Assembly (NCBI GenBank): GCA_024404675.1
Contig: JAKSPO010000001.1
Span: 310,001 to 374,000, forward strand
Source: Lachnospiraceae bacterium
Lineage (GTDB): Bacteria; Bacillota; Clostridia; Lachnospirales; Lachnospiraceae
Direction of reading: 5' to 3'
DNA: 64,000 nt
The position numbers and the translations under genes were made by a program. Positions 21,222-29,930 of this stretch are shown here, piece by piece; positions within the stretch are counted from its first letter, which is position 1, and the number at the start of each line of letters is the position of its first letter. Under the pieces are notes generated by a model. It was not told the origin of the DNA. It saw only the letters and a program-made list of their open reading frames with translations, and did not search any database.

Positions 21222-22485
21222 CGCTTGTCCTGTCAAATGAAAGTAATCCGTTCTCCAAAAAGCATGCCTCAAGCTCTGCCATCATATAAAGCGTTCCCGT
21301 ACAAAGCACATCCTCTCCTGCCTCGTAAGCCAAACGGACAGCATCCGCTGCAGAAGATATAGACCTTTTAGCCTCCGCCTCCGCACCGATGCTACGCAAA
21401 TAGTTCCGCAGATCCTTCGCGGGCAATGCACGCGGGTTGTTCGGTGTTACGGTAAGAAAACGCCGCACATACGGAAGAAGCTTTGGATACATCGCACAAT
21501 AATCCTTATCTGCCATTACACCGGTCACTACAGTGAACATCGGTTTACCCGGAAGCTCGGATAGAGATTCCGTCAGTGCATCAATACAGTCCGGGTTATG
21601 ACCGCCGTCCATAATAAGATACGGCTTCGTCTTTCGAATCTGAAAGCGAAACGGAACAAATGTGTTCTCGAGTCCCTCTTTCACCGCTGCATCACTGATA
21701 TAAACCGAGAGCTTTCTAAGCGTATATACGGCGGCACATACCGTAGCCGCATTCTCCCGCTGATACGAGCCCTTCAAAGAAAGCTTCGCACCAAGCTTAT
21801 CAACGCTTAGATCCACCTCCGGATCCTTTGCATAAACAAAAGGACTGTTATTCTCAAAAGCGCGAAATGCACAGAATCTTCGGATATCCTTTTCATTGGC
21901 CGCAAGTACAATCGACTCACCCTTTGCAGCGATTGCAAGCTTCTCTTTGGCAATCGCAAGCTGATCTCTTCCAAGAAAGCCTTCGTGATCCATCGCAATA
22001 TGCGTTACAACCGTCATAATACCGGGCGTTTCAAGATTCGTAGCATCCTTTCCGCCACCCATTCCGGCCTCTAAAACGACATATTCGCACTCTGTCTGTA
22101 GGAAAAGGATAATTCCTACCGCAACCGCAAGCTCAAACTCTGACGGATAATCGTCGTTCATCAGCCTGCAGGCCTCGGAAACCGTTTCCACCGCACGAAT
22201 ATAAGCTTCGTCCGAAGGAAGCTCTCCGCCTAAGCGATAATAATCCTTCAGGCTATATAAATACGGCGAAGACATCAGTCCGACACGATACCCTGCAGCC
22301 TTAAGAACCGAGGAAAGCATCGCAGAAACCGAGCCTTTTCCGTTCGTACCGACAACATGAATCAGCTTCATATGTTGCTCGGGATTCCCAAGAAGCCGAA
22401 GTAAGGTATGAATTCTTGTAAGTCCCGGCTTCGAAACTGTTGTCTTCTCATTTTTCACAAAGGAGTATGCTTCCTCGATCGTCAT
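21181..22485 (-). CDS. folC: FolC-like Mur ligase family protein, second paralogue
   Basis: This 434-residue paralogue has the same architecture as the downstream folC: P-loop GTNGKGSV near 46, MDHEGFLGRD near 170 and MDGGHNPDC near 292. It diverges at positions conserved in most FolC proteins: GGGKDATN in place of GGR.DATN, and EKLAIAAKGE in place of the EKAGIIK segment. The lysine of that segment is still present. It follows folT by 15 bp with GGAGG 5 nt before the ATG, and overlaps the next folC. Separation of dihydrofolate synthase and folylpolyglutamate synthase activities between the pair is possible but unproven. Confidence 0.88.
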   Translation of the reverse strand: MTIEEAYSFVKNEKTTVSKPGLTRIHTLLRLLGNPEQHMKLIHVVGTNGKGSVSAMLSSVLKAAGYRVGLMSSPYLYSLKDYYRLGGELPSDEAYIRAVETVSEACRLMNDDYPSEFELAVAVGIILFLQTECEYVVLEAGMGGGKDATNLETPGIMTVVTHIAMDHEGFLGRDQLAIAKEKLAIAAKGESIVLAANEKDIRRFCAFRAFENNSPFVYAKDPEVDLSVDKLGAKLSLKGSYQRENAATVCAAVYTLRKLSVYISDAAVKEGLENTFVPFRFQIRKTKPYLIMDGGHNPDCIDALTESLSELPGKPMFTVVTGVMADKDYCAMYPKLLPYVRRFLTVTPNNPRALPAKDLRNYLRSIGAEAEAKRSISSAADAVRLAYEAGEDVLCTGTLYMMAELEACFLENGLLSFDRTSDDDLRRDIRKTDR

Positions 22486-22500
22486 GTAGGCCTCCGAAAA

Positions 22501-23052
22501 TCAGGATACTTTCAATCCGTTACGGTTCAAAAAGCTACGAAGTAACGGATAGATTGCCTTCGTACAAAGAATCAGAATCGGAATCTCTACCGCAGCCATA
22601 ATCGCACACTTCGTCACACGGGTAATCCAGAACTCAAGTGCGTTCGGTACCCCACCAAACCAGATCAGGCCAAGCGAGGTAAGCAAAAGGCCGCAGAAGA
22701 ACTGGTCAAGGATTGCTGCCGTGCTGATCTTTACGATACCGGGCTTTCCTTTTTTGTAAAGCCAGGCAAGAATCAGACCGCTGCAAAGCGCTGCCAAAGA
22801 AATCATCGGATTAATGGATGCGCCATAGAATATGATTGCCCCGACGATATCCGCAAGTAAGCTTGCAAGTCCGGCAAGCACAATTCCGACACACATGCCG
22901 GCTAAGGCACGCGGAATAAAGGTGAAGGATATTCTGACGATTGGTGTAGAGATCGACAGATATCTTTCAAAGATAAATTCAAGTGCCATGAACATTCCGG
23001 CCATGGCAATTAACAATGTGTTCTTTTTGTTCAGTACTTTACTGTTGCTCAT
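22501..23052 (-). CDS. folT: Folate ECF transporter S component FolT
   Basis: FolT is the membrane substrate-binding subunit that docks on the shared EcfA/A'/T module to import folates. The 183 residues are almost wholly hydrophobic, with six predicted membrane segments and the S-component motifs SFTFIPRALAGMCVG (about 42-56) and ADIVGAIIFYGA. The open frame extends to 23205, but that extension is riboswitch sequence. The ATG at 23050-23052 follows AAGGAGG (23060-23066) and is the true start. It heads a folate operon with two folC genes. The ECF ATPases are not in this window. Confidence 0.93.
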   Translation of the reverse strand: MSNSKVLNKKNTLLIAMAGMFMALEFIFERYLSISTPIVRISFTFIPRALAGMCVGIVLAGLASLLADIVGAIIFYGASINPMISLAALCSGLILAWLYKKGKPGIVKISTAAILDQFFCGLLLTSLGLIWFGGVPNALEFWITRVTKCAIMAAVEIPILILCTKAIYPLLRSFLNRNGLKVS

Positions 23053-23059
23053 AAAAAAA

Positions 23060-23108
23060 CCTCCTTCTGTCCCGTATTCAGCTACAAAAGGAGTATTCCG
23101 TATGTAGC
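23060..23108 (-). promoter_or_regulatory. THF riboswitch expression platform
   Basis: Downstream of the aptamer, CTCCTT (23088-23093) can pair with the AAGGAG ribosome site of folT (23061-23066). An alternative GCTACA/TGTAGC hairpin (23103-23108 with 23081-23086) would hold the CTCCTT in its loop and free the ribosome site. That hairpin shares its first bases with the 3' strand of aptamer stem P1, so ligand binding should favour sequestration. This is a translational OFF-switch model; the pairing is visible, the switching is inference. Confidence 0.6.
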
Positions 23109-23203
23109 AGCGGGATGCGAATTCTGTACCGCAAGCATTAACTTTTCGTTCCGAAGACAACTCCCCGTTCATCGGACACTTAACGCACAAAATTCTACTC
23201 TGC
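23107..23203 (-). ncRNA. Tetrahydrofolate (THF) riboswitch aptamer
   Basis: The 97-nt element carries the folT-motif core as known from Firmicutes. P1 is GCAG/CTGC (ends at 23203 and 23107) and is followed by AGTAG. P2 is GAATT/AATTC. The conserved strand GCGTTAAGTG and the later GGTACAGAATTCGCATCC segment match the family consensus. It lies directly upstream of the folate transporter gene, its commonest position. Confidence 0.92.
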
Positions 23204-23218
23204 AAAATATTAATTGTT

Positions 23219-23286
23219 GCACCTTATGGTGCGTTCTTACCAAAATCTCTGATAATAACAAGTAGGGCCATGCGAACATGGCCCTA
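23219..23286 (-). terminator. rpsO terminator hairpin plus a second small hairpin
   Basis: Immediately after rpsO, TAGGGCCATG pairs with CATGGCCCTA around a TTCG loop (23263-23286). Only a broken U-run (CTTGTTATTAT) follows, so read-through into folT is likely. A second GCACC/GGTGC hairpin lies at 23219-23232 just before the THF riboswitch. I find no convincing promoter between the two genes. Confidence 0.65.
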
Positions 23287-23296
23287 TAAAAAGAAA

Positions 23297-23563
23297 TTAC
23301 TTACGAATCTCAAGCTTCTCGATAAGTGCACGATATGCGTTGATATCCTTGCTCTTAAGGTAATCAAGAAGACCACGTCTCTGACCTACCATCTTGTAAA
23401 GACCACGTCTGGAATGGTTATCCTGCTTGTTGGCCTTAAGATGCTCGGTGAGCTCCTTAATTCTTGCGGTAAGAATAGCAACCTGAACCTCTGCGGAACC
23501 GGTATCGTTAGCAGTCTTACCGAACTCAGCAATGATTGCTGCCTTCTTCTCTTTGCTAATCAT
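23297..23563 (-). CDS. rpsO: 30S ribosomal protein S15
   Basis: S15 is a primary 16S rRNA binding protein of the small-subunit platform. The 88-residue product is exactly the usual length, with the highly conserved [13 protein letters not shown] near 20 and [20 protein letters not shown] near 50. The ATG at 23561-23563 follows GGAGG by 8 nt, so the slightly longer open frame is not used. It has its own promoter at 23651-23679 and a structured leader. pnp, its common partner, is elsewhere in the window. Confidence 0.97.
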   Translation of the reverse strand: MISKEKKAAIIAEFGKTANDTGSAEVQVAILTARIKELTEHLKANKQDNHSRRGLYKMVGQRRGLLDYLKSKDINAYRALIEKLEIRK

Positions 23564-23645
23564 GATTTTGTCCTCCAAAAACTAAAATTTACGCCGTGCT
23601 CAGGGCCCCGGTTGAGGATTCCAAAGACTGAGAGCCGGTCAACGA
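23564..23645 (-). promoter_or_regulatory. Structured rpsO leader, candidate S15 autoregulatory site
   Basis: The leader of about 80 nt contains complementary segments (CTCAG with CTGAG, and two CCGG-containing strands), giving a folded region just upstream of the rpsO ribosome site. S15 represses its own translation through leader RNA in many bacteria. I cannot match this to a named leader class by eye. Confidence 0.35.
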
Positions 23646-23650
23646 ATAGT

Positions 23651-23679
23651 AATATAGCATATCCGTTATCAAATGTAAA
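23651..23679 (-). promoter_or_regulatory. rpsO: Predicted sigma-A promoter for rpsO
   Basis: TTTACA (23674-23679, 5/6) lies 17 bp from TATATT (23651-23656), which carries an extended TGC. The -35 overlaps the last codons of ribF. Confidence 0.7.
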
Positions 23680-24580
23680 TAGGTTTCTTACGATTTCGGG
23701 CATTTTCCGCATCCTTTGCAATCTGCGCAAAAAGCTCCTCTACGGAAGCAAATCTGCGCTCCGGTCTCGTCTGCTCTCCGAAGTAAACCGTAATCTCTGC
23801 GCCGTAGGCAATCCCACTCTCGGGATAGCTAAGTAAATGCGTTTCAATGGAAACCCTGGCATCGTCCTTCACCGTCGGATTCACGCCGATATTGGTAACG
23901 GACGGATAGACCGTACCTTCGTAAAGCGTATCGCTAAGATATACCCCTGCAGGCGGCAATAGCTTCTCCACCGGCGGATACAGATTAAGCGTCGGAAAAT
24001 TCATCGTTCTTCCGAGCTGCCTGCCTTTCCTTGTAATGCCATGCACGAAAAATGCTCCGCCAAGCTCCGCCGCTTCCGCCATCCGTCCCGCCGCAATCAG
24101 CGTTCGAATGTCGGAGCTACTTACCTTTATGCCCTCATGTAAAAGCTCCGGAACCGCATAACATGAGATTCTGTTTTCTTCGCAGAACGCCCGAAGCATC
24201 GAAACGTCGCCCTTTCTTTCAAAGCCGAAACGAAACTCCTCTCCAACGTATACCTGCGAGGCTTTTAAGCGCTTGAAAAGAATCTCCTCTAAAAAAACCT
24301 CCGCGGGCATCGTACGGATTGTATCGTCAAAGGTCACATTCAGATACCCGTCAAGTCCGCTTTGCGCGCAGGCATAAACCTGCTCCTCTCTTGTATAAAG
24401 CTCTCGTCCCGCACCCGCATTCGGAAAATCAAAGGCAAGAATCACCTTTTCTAAGCCGTCCGCATGCTCCTGCATCTTACGAAGAAGCGTCCGGTGCCCG
24501 AAGTGCAGGCCGTCAAATTTGCCGAGCATAACAGCAATCCGATTCCCGTCATACTCTTCTAAGCCATTCCAATATTTCAT
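23669..24580 (-). CDS. ribF: Bifunctional riboflavin kinase/FAD synthetase RibF
   Basis: RibF phosphorylates riboflavin to FMN and adenylates FMN to FAD. The N-terminal nucleotidyltransferase domain has GKFDGLHFGHRTLL at about 21-34 and ISCYAVPELLHEGIKVSSSDIRTLI near 135-160. The C-terminal flavokinase domain has TMNFPTLNLYPP near 192 and GVNPTV near 234. The length of 303 residues is usual. It starts 8 bp after truB with AGGA 6 nt upstream. The truB-ribF-rpsO order is widespread. Confidence 0.96.
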   Translation of the reverse strand: MKYWNGLEEYDGNRIAVMLGKFDGLHFGHRTLLRKMQEHADGLEKVILAFDFPNAGAGRELYTREEQVYACAQSGLDGYLNVTFDDTIRTMPAEVFLEEILFKRLKASQVYVGEEFRFGFERKGDVSMLRAFCEENRISCYAVPELLHEGIKVSSSDIRTLIAAGRMAEAAELGGAFFVHGITRKGRQLGRTMNFPTLNLYPPVEKLLPPAGVYLSDTLYEGTVYPSVTNIGVNPTVKDDARVSIETHLLSYPESGIAYGAEITVYFGEQTRPERRFASVEELFAQIAKDAENARNRKKPIYI

Positions 24581-24588
24581 CTCATATC

Positions 24589-25476
24589 CTACTGTAAAAA
24601 CATCTTAACAGGCCAGTAAAGTCTGTCTCGGAATTCATAAAGTGCCGTAAAAACGTCATCCTCGTATACGCGTACACGCTCGGTATTCTCCTCGGTAAAG
24701 CAAAGCTTATCGGGAGTTAACGGGTTTCCGTTATGAAGAAAGCTTCGTCCCTCCTCGGTAATCTCTGCTCGTCCGTAATCCATAAAAAGCTTGTCCGCGG
24801 AAAGGATTCGTTCCGAAAGCGTCCCCTCGTCGCGAAGCTTTTCCACCATGGAAAGCGTCAACGCCTCTTCCTCGGTAAATTCACCGGAAGCATTCCTTCG
24901 TAAGCTTGTCATGCACGCACCGCACCCAAGATAGTCACCGATATCGTTGCAAAGCGTACGGATATAAGTTCCCTTTGAGCACACAACCCGCATGGAAAAT
25001 GTCCCGTCCACCTCGTCGAAATCAAGAATATCGATTGCATGAACGGTAATCCGTTTCGTCTCACGCGAAACGGTAATCCCCTTTCTGGCAAGATCCACAA
25101 GCTTCTGCCCGTTAACCTTCCTTGCGGAATACATCGGCGTAAGCTGGGAAATATCCCCGAGAAAATGTTTCGTAGCTTCGGTAAGCTCCTCGAAAGAAAC
25201 CTTCACCGCCTTCTCGGAAAGCACCTGTCCGGAGATATCCTGTGTATCGGTCACAAGACCAAGCTTCACACCTGCTGTGTAGGTCTTCGTTCTATCCATA
25301 ATCAGATCACAGACCTTCGTTGCATTGCCGATGCAGACCGGAAGAACTCCCGTCGCATCCGGATCAAGCGTACCGGTATGCCCGATTTTCTTAATATGCA
25401 AAATACCTCTCAATTTTGCAACGACATCATGAGAGGTATAGCCTTTTTCCTTGTTTATAACAATAATACCGTTCAT
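24589..25476 (-). CDS. truB: tRNA pseudouridine(55) synthase TruB
   Basis: TruB makes pseudouridine 55 in the T-loop of tRNAs. Motifs include KIGHTGTLDPDATGVLPVCIG near residue 33, holding the catalytic Asp, YSARKVNGQKLVDLAR near 118 and the CSKGTYIRTLCNDIG segment near 170. The ATG at 25474-25476 is preferred over a GTG six bases upstream because the protein then begins MNGIIVINKEKG, the family norm. It starts 6 bp after the nrnA stop. Confidence 0.96.
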   Translation of the reverse strand: MNGIIVINKEKGYTSHDVVAKLRGILHIKKIGHTGTLDPDATGVLPVCIGNATKVCDLIMDRTKTYTAGVKLGLVTDTQDISGQVLSEKAVKVSFEELTEATKHFLGDISQLTPMYSARKVNGQKLVDLARKGITVSRETKRITVHAIDILDFDEVDGTFSMRVVCSKGTYIRTLCNDIGDYLGCGACMTSLRRNASGEFTEEEALTLSMVEKLRDEGTLSERILSADKLFMDYGRAEITEEGRSFLHNGNPLTPDKLCFTEENTERVRVYEDDVFTALYEFRDRLYWPVKMFLQ

Positions 25477-25482
25477 AAGCAC

Positions 25483-26436
25483 CTAAATCTGAAGCATGAT
25501 CATCGCAGAAACCTGCGTAAAGATCTCATCCAAAGAGCCCTCTGCGGTAAAGCCGGCCGCCATCTTGTGTCCGCCGCCGCCAAAGGAGGAAGAAATCGTG
25601 GAAACATCCACCAGTCCGTTACTTCTTAAGCTGAACTTATAAATGCCCGGCGCCTCCTCACGAATAAATACGGCAGCTTCCACACCCTCTGTGGTACGAA
25701 GCTCACTGACGATTCCCTCGGTATCGGTCATTCTTGCACCAATCTTTGCGATATCCTCCTGCGTAAGAATCGTATAAATCATCTTTCCGCCAAGGCCGAG
25801 CTCTGCCTTACTGAGTGCACAGCCAAGCGTCTTAAGCTGGATGAAGGATTTCATGTAAAAGCTCTTATCCACAAGGCTTGCGGTATCGATTCCTTTGCTC
25901 ATCAGATAACCAACCGTGCACATCGTCTTCTCGGAGGTACAGCTGTATTTGAACACCCCGGTATCGTGCATGATACCAAGGTACAGCGCTTCCGCGATCG
26001 GAAGATCGATAAGCTCCCGTTCCATATGGTCAAAAAGCACCTCACTCGTAGAACTTGCGGCTGCATTTACGATATTCTCATCGGCGAAATTCGTATTGGT
26101 AATATGATGATCAAAGGATACGGTTCTTTTTGCTCTCAAAAACTCATCCTGGCAGCGTCCGAGTCGATCGATGCTTCCGCAGTCAAGACTGATGAAGACA
26201 TCATACGGTTCCTCGGGAAAGCTGTAGGACGTATCAAGCTCCTCCACACGGGAAAGCATGGTAAAGCTGTTCGAAACCGACTCCGCATACGCATGAATCG
26301 TAGCAAGCGGCAAGGCATTTTTCAGATACATATAGCAGCTGAGCACAGAACCGATACAATCGCCGTCCGGATGAATATGTCCGGATATTCCGATTGTCTT
26401 AGCATCCTTTACATAATCAAGAAGCAGCTTAGTCAT
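25483..26436 (-). CDS. nrnA: DHH/DHHA1 phosphoesterase NrnA (nanoRNase/pAp phosphatase)
   Basis: NrnA degrades short oligoribonucleotides and dephosphorylates pAp. The DHH motifs are visible: SGHIHPDGDCIGS near 22, SLDCGS near 82, the DHH motif SFDHHITNTNFAD near 105, and the DHHA1 substrate-binding SFGGGGHKMAAGF near 290. The start ATG overlaps the rbfA stop by 8 nt. The rbfA-nrnA-truB order is the usual Firmicute arrangement. c-di-AMP hydrolysis is an alternative for DHH proteins, but no GGDEF or PAS domain is present. Confidence 0.94.
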   Translation of the reverse strand: MTKLLLDYVKDAKTIGISGHIHPDGDCIGSVLSCYMYLKNALPLATIHAYAESVSNSFTMLSRVEELDTSYSFPEEPYDVFISLDCGSIDRLGRCQDEFLRAKRTVSFDHHITNTNFADENIVNAAASSTSEVLFDHMERELIDLPIAEALYLGIMHDTGVFKYSCTSEKTMCTVGYLMSKGIDTASLVDKSFYMKSFIQLKTLGCALSKAELGLGGKMIYTILTQEDIAKIGARMTDTEGIVSELRTTEGVEAAVFIREEAPGIYKFSLRSNGLVDVSTISSSFGGGGHKMAAGFTAEGSLDEIFTQVSAMIMLQI

Positions 26437-26806
26437 TCTTATCACTCTCACTTTCCGAAATATGAAGCGAAGCGATCAGCTCATTCATATGCATACCGTA
26501 TTCAAGCGACTCATCCAAATGGAATCTAAGCTCCGGTGTGTTACGAAGATTCATATTCTTCGCAAGCGCGGAACGAAGAAACGGAGCGGCGCTCTTAAGT
26601 CCCTTAAGGGTTGCCTCCTTAACGGAAGCATCCCCTAAGACACTGATAAATACCTTTGCCGATTTCAGATCCGGCGCAACCTCGACATCCGAAACGGAGG
26701 TCATCGGTGCAATGCGCGGATCCTTTACCTCGAATAAAATCAGATTGCTGAGTTCCTTCTGGACCTCCTGATTAATTCTTGTATTTTTAATACTGTTCTT
26801 TCTCAA
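26429..26806 (-). CDS. rbfA: Ribosome-binding factor A
   Basis: RbfA is a KH-fold 30S maturation factor acting on the 5' end of 16S rRNA. The 125-residue product carries RINQEVQKELSNLI at about 11-24, DPRI near 35 and RNTPELRFHLDESLEYG near 98. The first codon is TTG (26804-26806), preceded by AGGTAGGA. Homologues begin with the same MRKNSIKNTRIN, so TTG initiation is well supported. It follows infB by 16 bp. Confidence 0.95.
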   Translation of the reverse strand: MRKNSIKNTRINQEVQKELSNLILFEVKDPRIAPMTSVSDVEVAPDLKSAKVFISVLGDASVKEATLKGLKSAAPFLRSALAKNMNLRNTPELRFHLDESLEYGMHMNELIASLHISESESDKND

Positions 26807-26822
26807 AATTCCTACCTTCTAC

Positions 26823-29800
26823 CTACTTACGAGGTACTTCCTGCATAATGTATATCTCAACCTGATCCATCTCCTGAATCTCGTTGAACTTTTCAAACAA
26901 AATACCGCACTCGTAGCCGGCTGCAACTTCCTTCACATCATCCTTCATACGCTTAAGCGATGCGATGTTGCCATCGAAAATCTGCTTGCCGTCACGGGTA
27001 ATACGTGCCTTGCTTCCGCGAGTGATCTTACCGTCAAGCACATAAGAACCGGCAATCGAACCGACATTGCTTGCCTTGAAGATCTGACGGATCTCAGCGT
27101 GACCGGTGATAACCTCCTCATAAATCGGATCGAGCATACCCTTCATAGCAAGCTCAATATCATCGATCGCATTATAGATAACGGAGTAGAGACGAATATC
27201 AACATTCTCACGCTCAGCGGTATCGCTTGCAACGGCGTCAGGCTTAACATTGAAACCGATGATGATTGCATTACTTGCGCTTGCAAGAATAACATCGGAC
27301 TCGTTAATGTTACCGGCACCGCCATGGATACAGCGAACTGCAACCTCTTCGTTACTAAGCTTGGTAAGTGCCTGCTTCACAGCCTCAACGGAACCTGCCA
27401 CGTCGGCCTTAACGATAATATTAAGTTCCTTCACGTTGCCGGCCTTAATCTGATCAAACAGACCCTCAAGCGACAGCTTGGATTTGGTTTCGAGAATCAG
27501 CTTCTCCTTGGACTGTGCGATAAATGCCTCTGCGATCTCTCTTGCTTCCTTCTCACCGGAGGTTGCAACAAGCGTATCACCTGCATTCGGCACACTGTTA
27601 AGACCAAGAATCTCAACCGGTGTGGAAGGACCTGCCTCGGTAACCTTCTGACCCTTATCATTGATCATGGCACGAATCTTACCGAAGGAAGAACCGATTG
27701 CCACATTTTCTCCTACATGAAGCGTACCCTTCTGCATCAGAACGGTAGCTACGGGACCGCGACCCTTATCAAGCTTCGCCTCGACAACGATACCTCTTGC
27801 CTTACGGTTCGGGTTCGCACGAAGCTCCTGCACCTCAGCGGTAAGAAGAATCATCTCCAAAAGCTGCTCGATACCTTCACCGGTCTTCGCAGAAACCGGA
27901 ACGGTAACAACATCACCACCCCAGGACTCCGCAACCAATCCGTGCTCGGAAAGCTCGGAAAGAACGCGGTCGGGGTTAGCGGTCTCTTTATCCATCTTGT
28001 TAATGGCAACAACGATCGGAACCTCTGCAGCCTTTGCATGGTTAATTGCCTCGATGGTCTGCGGCATAACACCGTCATCTGCGGCAACGACCAGAACGGC
28101 GATATCGGTAGACATCGCACCACGCATACGCATAGCGGTAAATGCCTCATGTCCGGGGGTATCAAGGAAGGTGATTAACTCATCGTTAATCTCAACCTGA
28201 TATGCACCGATATGCTGGGTAATACCACCGGCCTCGCGGGAGGTAACGTTGGTGGAACGGATCTTGTCAAGGATGGAGGTCTTACCATGGTCAACGTGAC
28301 CCATTACGCAGACAACCGGAGGACGCTTTACAAGTGTCTCCTCGCCGTCTTCGGTATCACGCATCAGCTCCTCAACAACATCAACGATCTGCTCCTTCTC
28401 AACGATGCAGTTGTATTCGATAGCCAAAAGCTCGGCCTCCTCAAACGGAAGCTCGGTATTCACGTTACAGATCTTGCCGCTCAGGAAAAGCTTCTTAACG
28501 ATTGCGGCTGCATTCTGCTTCATCTTATCCGCAAGGTCCTTAATGGTAATTACCTCAGGGATAATGATGGTCTTAACCTCATCCGGATCTTCCTTCTTAA
28601 CCGGAATCGGTTCGGGCTTAATGAAAGCACCTCTTCTGTCTTCCTTCTTGGCCTTCATGCCCTTCTTGTTGCCTTCATTCTCGCGTTCCTCGACATTACG
28701 GTTACGATTCTTGTCGCGGTTACGGTTGTTGAAGGCATCCGCTCTGTGCTCCTTATTGATATCATTGGCGAAATCCGTCTTAATGGAGCTGGTATCCTTA
28801 CGATTGTCGTTCTTACGCTGGAAGGTTCTTCTGGTATCGCCGTCCTTATCCTTATCAAAGCCGGCGGACTTATCAAAGCTTCCCTTTCCGAAATTGTCAC
28901 GACCCTGCTGGCCGTCTCTCGGACCACGGTTAAAGCTACCCTGCTGACCATCTCTCGGTCCGCGGTTGAAGCCTCCCTGCTGGCCGTCTCTCGGTCCGCG
29001 GTTGAAGCTACCCTGCTGGCCATCTCTAGAGCCACGGTTGAAGCCTCCCTGCTGGCCATCTCTCGGGCCACGGTTGAAGCTACCCTGCTGGCCATCTCTA
29101 GGACCACGGTTGAAGCTACCCTGCTGCGCATCTCTCGGGCCACGGTTGAAGCTACCCTGCTGACCGTCTCTGTTACGGTTGAAACCGCCCTGCTGGCCGT
29201 CTCTGTTCCGGTTATAGCCACCCTCCTGACCGTCTCTGTTACGATTAAAAGTATTCTCACGGTTCTGCGCAGGTCTTTCCGGTTTCTTCTCCGGCTGCTT
29301 ATTCTCTACCTTCAAAGTAGGCTTATCCTCAGTCTTCTCGACAGGAATCTCCTTCTTCACAGGCTCCGTAGGTGCTTCGGTAGTCACAGGAACAATAACC
29401 GGTGCCTCTTCCTTCGGCTCAACCTTCTTCTCGGTCTCAGCGGGCTCCTTAGCCTTCTCAACAGGCTTCTGTGCAGCTTCCTTCTTCTCGGGCTCAGCCT
29501 TCTTCGAAGCAAGACGAACAAGACGTCCGTCACTCGTATAAGAATATACGGCAGAGGTAATATTGCCGTTTTCATCCTTCGTGGGCTTAATACGGAAGCC
29601 GTTCTTATCAAGGGTAAGCTTCTTCAGGTTACCCTCCTCATCGAAAACAGGTCCGGTAATCGGCAAAGCATTGCCGTCCGCATCCTTCGTTCTTACAAGC
29701 GTTCCGTCTTTGTAAAAAAGCTTACTGCTTTTTGCGGAATCCTGCTTCTGCTCGGGCTTTTGCTTAATCTTTCTCTTGCCGAAGAAGCTCTCCGCAATCT

Positions 29801-29930
29801 TAATGGCATCGTCATCCACCATACTTGTAATGCTCTTTGCGTCAACACCTTTTTCACGCAAATAGCTCATCAGGTCATTATTTTTTACGCCAAGCTCTTT
29901 GGCCAGTTCGTTGACCTTAATTTTTGCCAT
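26823..29930 (-). CDS. infB: Translation initiation factor IF-2
   Basis: IF-2 delivers initiator tRNA to the 30S subunit. It has 1035 residues: an IF2_N helix domain at 1-55; an unusual DGxL/DENGN-rich segment at about 70-145; an acidic/Lys/Pro region; a glycine-arginine-rich repeat region at about 225-345; a second IF2_N at about 435-490; the G domain ([13 protein letters not shown] near 540, [12 protein letters not shown]); then domains II to IV. The ATG overlaps the ylxQ end by 14 nt and uses GGAGG inside ylxQ. Its position in rimP-nusA-ylxR-ylxQ-infB-rbfA is canonical. The repeat region is unusually long for the family. Confidence 0.97.
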   Translation of the reverse strand: MAKIKVNELAKELGVKNNDLMSYLREKGVDAKSITSMVDDDAIKIAESFFGKRKIKQKPEQKQDSAKSSKLFYKDGTLVRTKDADGNALPITGPVFDEEGNLKKLTLDKNGFRIKPTKDENGNITSAVYSYTSDGRLVRLASKKAEPEKKEAAQKPVEKAKEPAETEKKVEPKEEAPVIVPVTTEAPTEPVKKEIPVEKTEDKPTLKVENKQPEKKPERPAQNRENTFNRNRDGQEGGYNRNRDGQQGGFNRNRDGQQGSFNRGPRDAQQGSFNRGPRDGQQGSFNRGPRDGQQGGFNRGSRDGQQGSFNRGPRDGQQGGFNRGPRDGQQGSFNRGPRDGQQGRDNFGKGSFDKSAGFDKDKDGDTRRTFQRKNDNRKDTSSIKTDFANDINKEHRADAFNNRNRDKNRNRNVEERENEGNKKGMKAKKEDRRGAFIKPEPIPVKKEDPDEVKTIIIPEVITIKDLADKMKQNAAAIVKKLFLSGKICNVNTELPFEEAELLAIEYNCIVEKEQIVDVVEELMRDTEDGEETLVKRPPVVCVMGHVDHGKTSILDKIRSTNVTSREAGGITQHIGAYQVEINDELITFLDTPGHEAFTAMRMRGAMSTDIAVLVVAADDGVMPQTIEAINHAKAAEVPIVVAINKMDKETANPDRVLSELSEHGLVAESWGGDVVTVPVSAKTGEGIEQLLEMILLTAEVQELRANPNRKARGIVVEAKLDKGRGPVATVLMQKGTLHVGENVAIGSSFGKIRAMINDKGQKVTEAGPSTPVEILGLNSVPNAGDTLVATSGEKEAREIAEAFIAQSKEKLILETKSKLSLEGLFDQIKAGNVKELNIIVKADVAGSVEAVKQALTKLSNEEVAVRCIHGGAGNINESDVILASASNAIIIGFNVKPDAVASDTAERENVDIRLYSVIYNAIDDIELAMKGMLDPIYEEVITGHAEIRQIFKASNVGSIAGSYVLDGKITRGSKARITRDGKQIFDGNIASLKRMKDDVKEVAAGYECGILFEKFNEIQEMDQVEIYIMQEVPRK
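28899..29250 (-). repeat. 36-bp tandem repeats in infB encoding a Gly/Arg/Asn/Gln-rich tract
   Basis: About ten head-to-tail units of roughly 36 bp encode variants of the 12-residue unit [12 protein letters not shown], with a few shorter NRDGQQGGF units at the start. DNA identity between neighbours is high, which points to recent expansion. The tract is of the intrinsically disordered, RNA-binding RG type. Confidence 0.9.

Noticed and set aside
22501-23205. 234-codon version of folT
   Set aside because: The extra 51 residues are THF riboswitch and expression platform. The ribosome site and family N-terminus place the start at 23052.
23205-23262. Possible promoter directly before the THF riboswitch
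   Set aside because: A TAATAT box (23207-23212) is present, but no -35 hexamer at 16-18 bp and the spacing is poor. Read-through from rpsO is as likely.
28899-29250. CRISPR-like array
   Set aside because: The repeats are contiguous with no spacers and encode in-frame protein repeats of IF-2.
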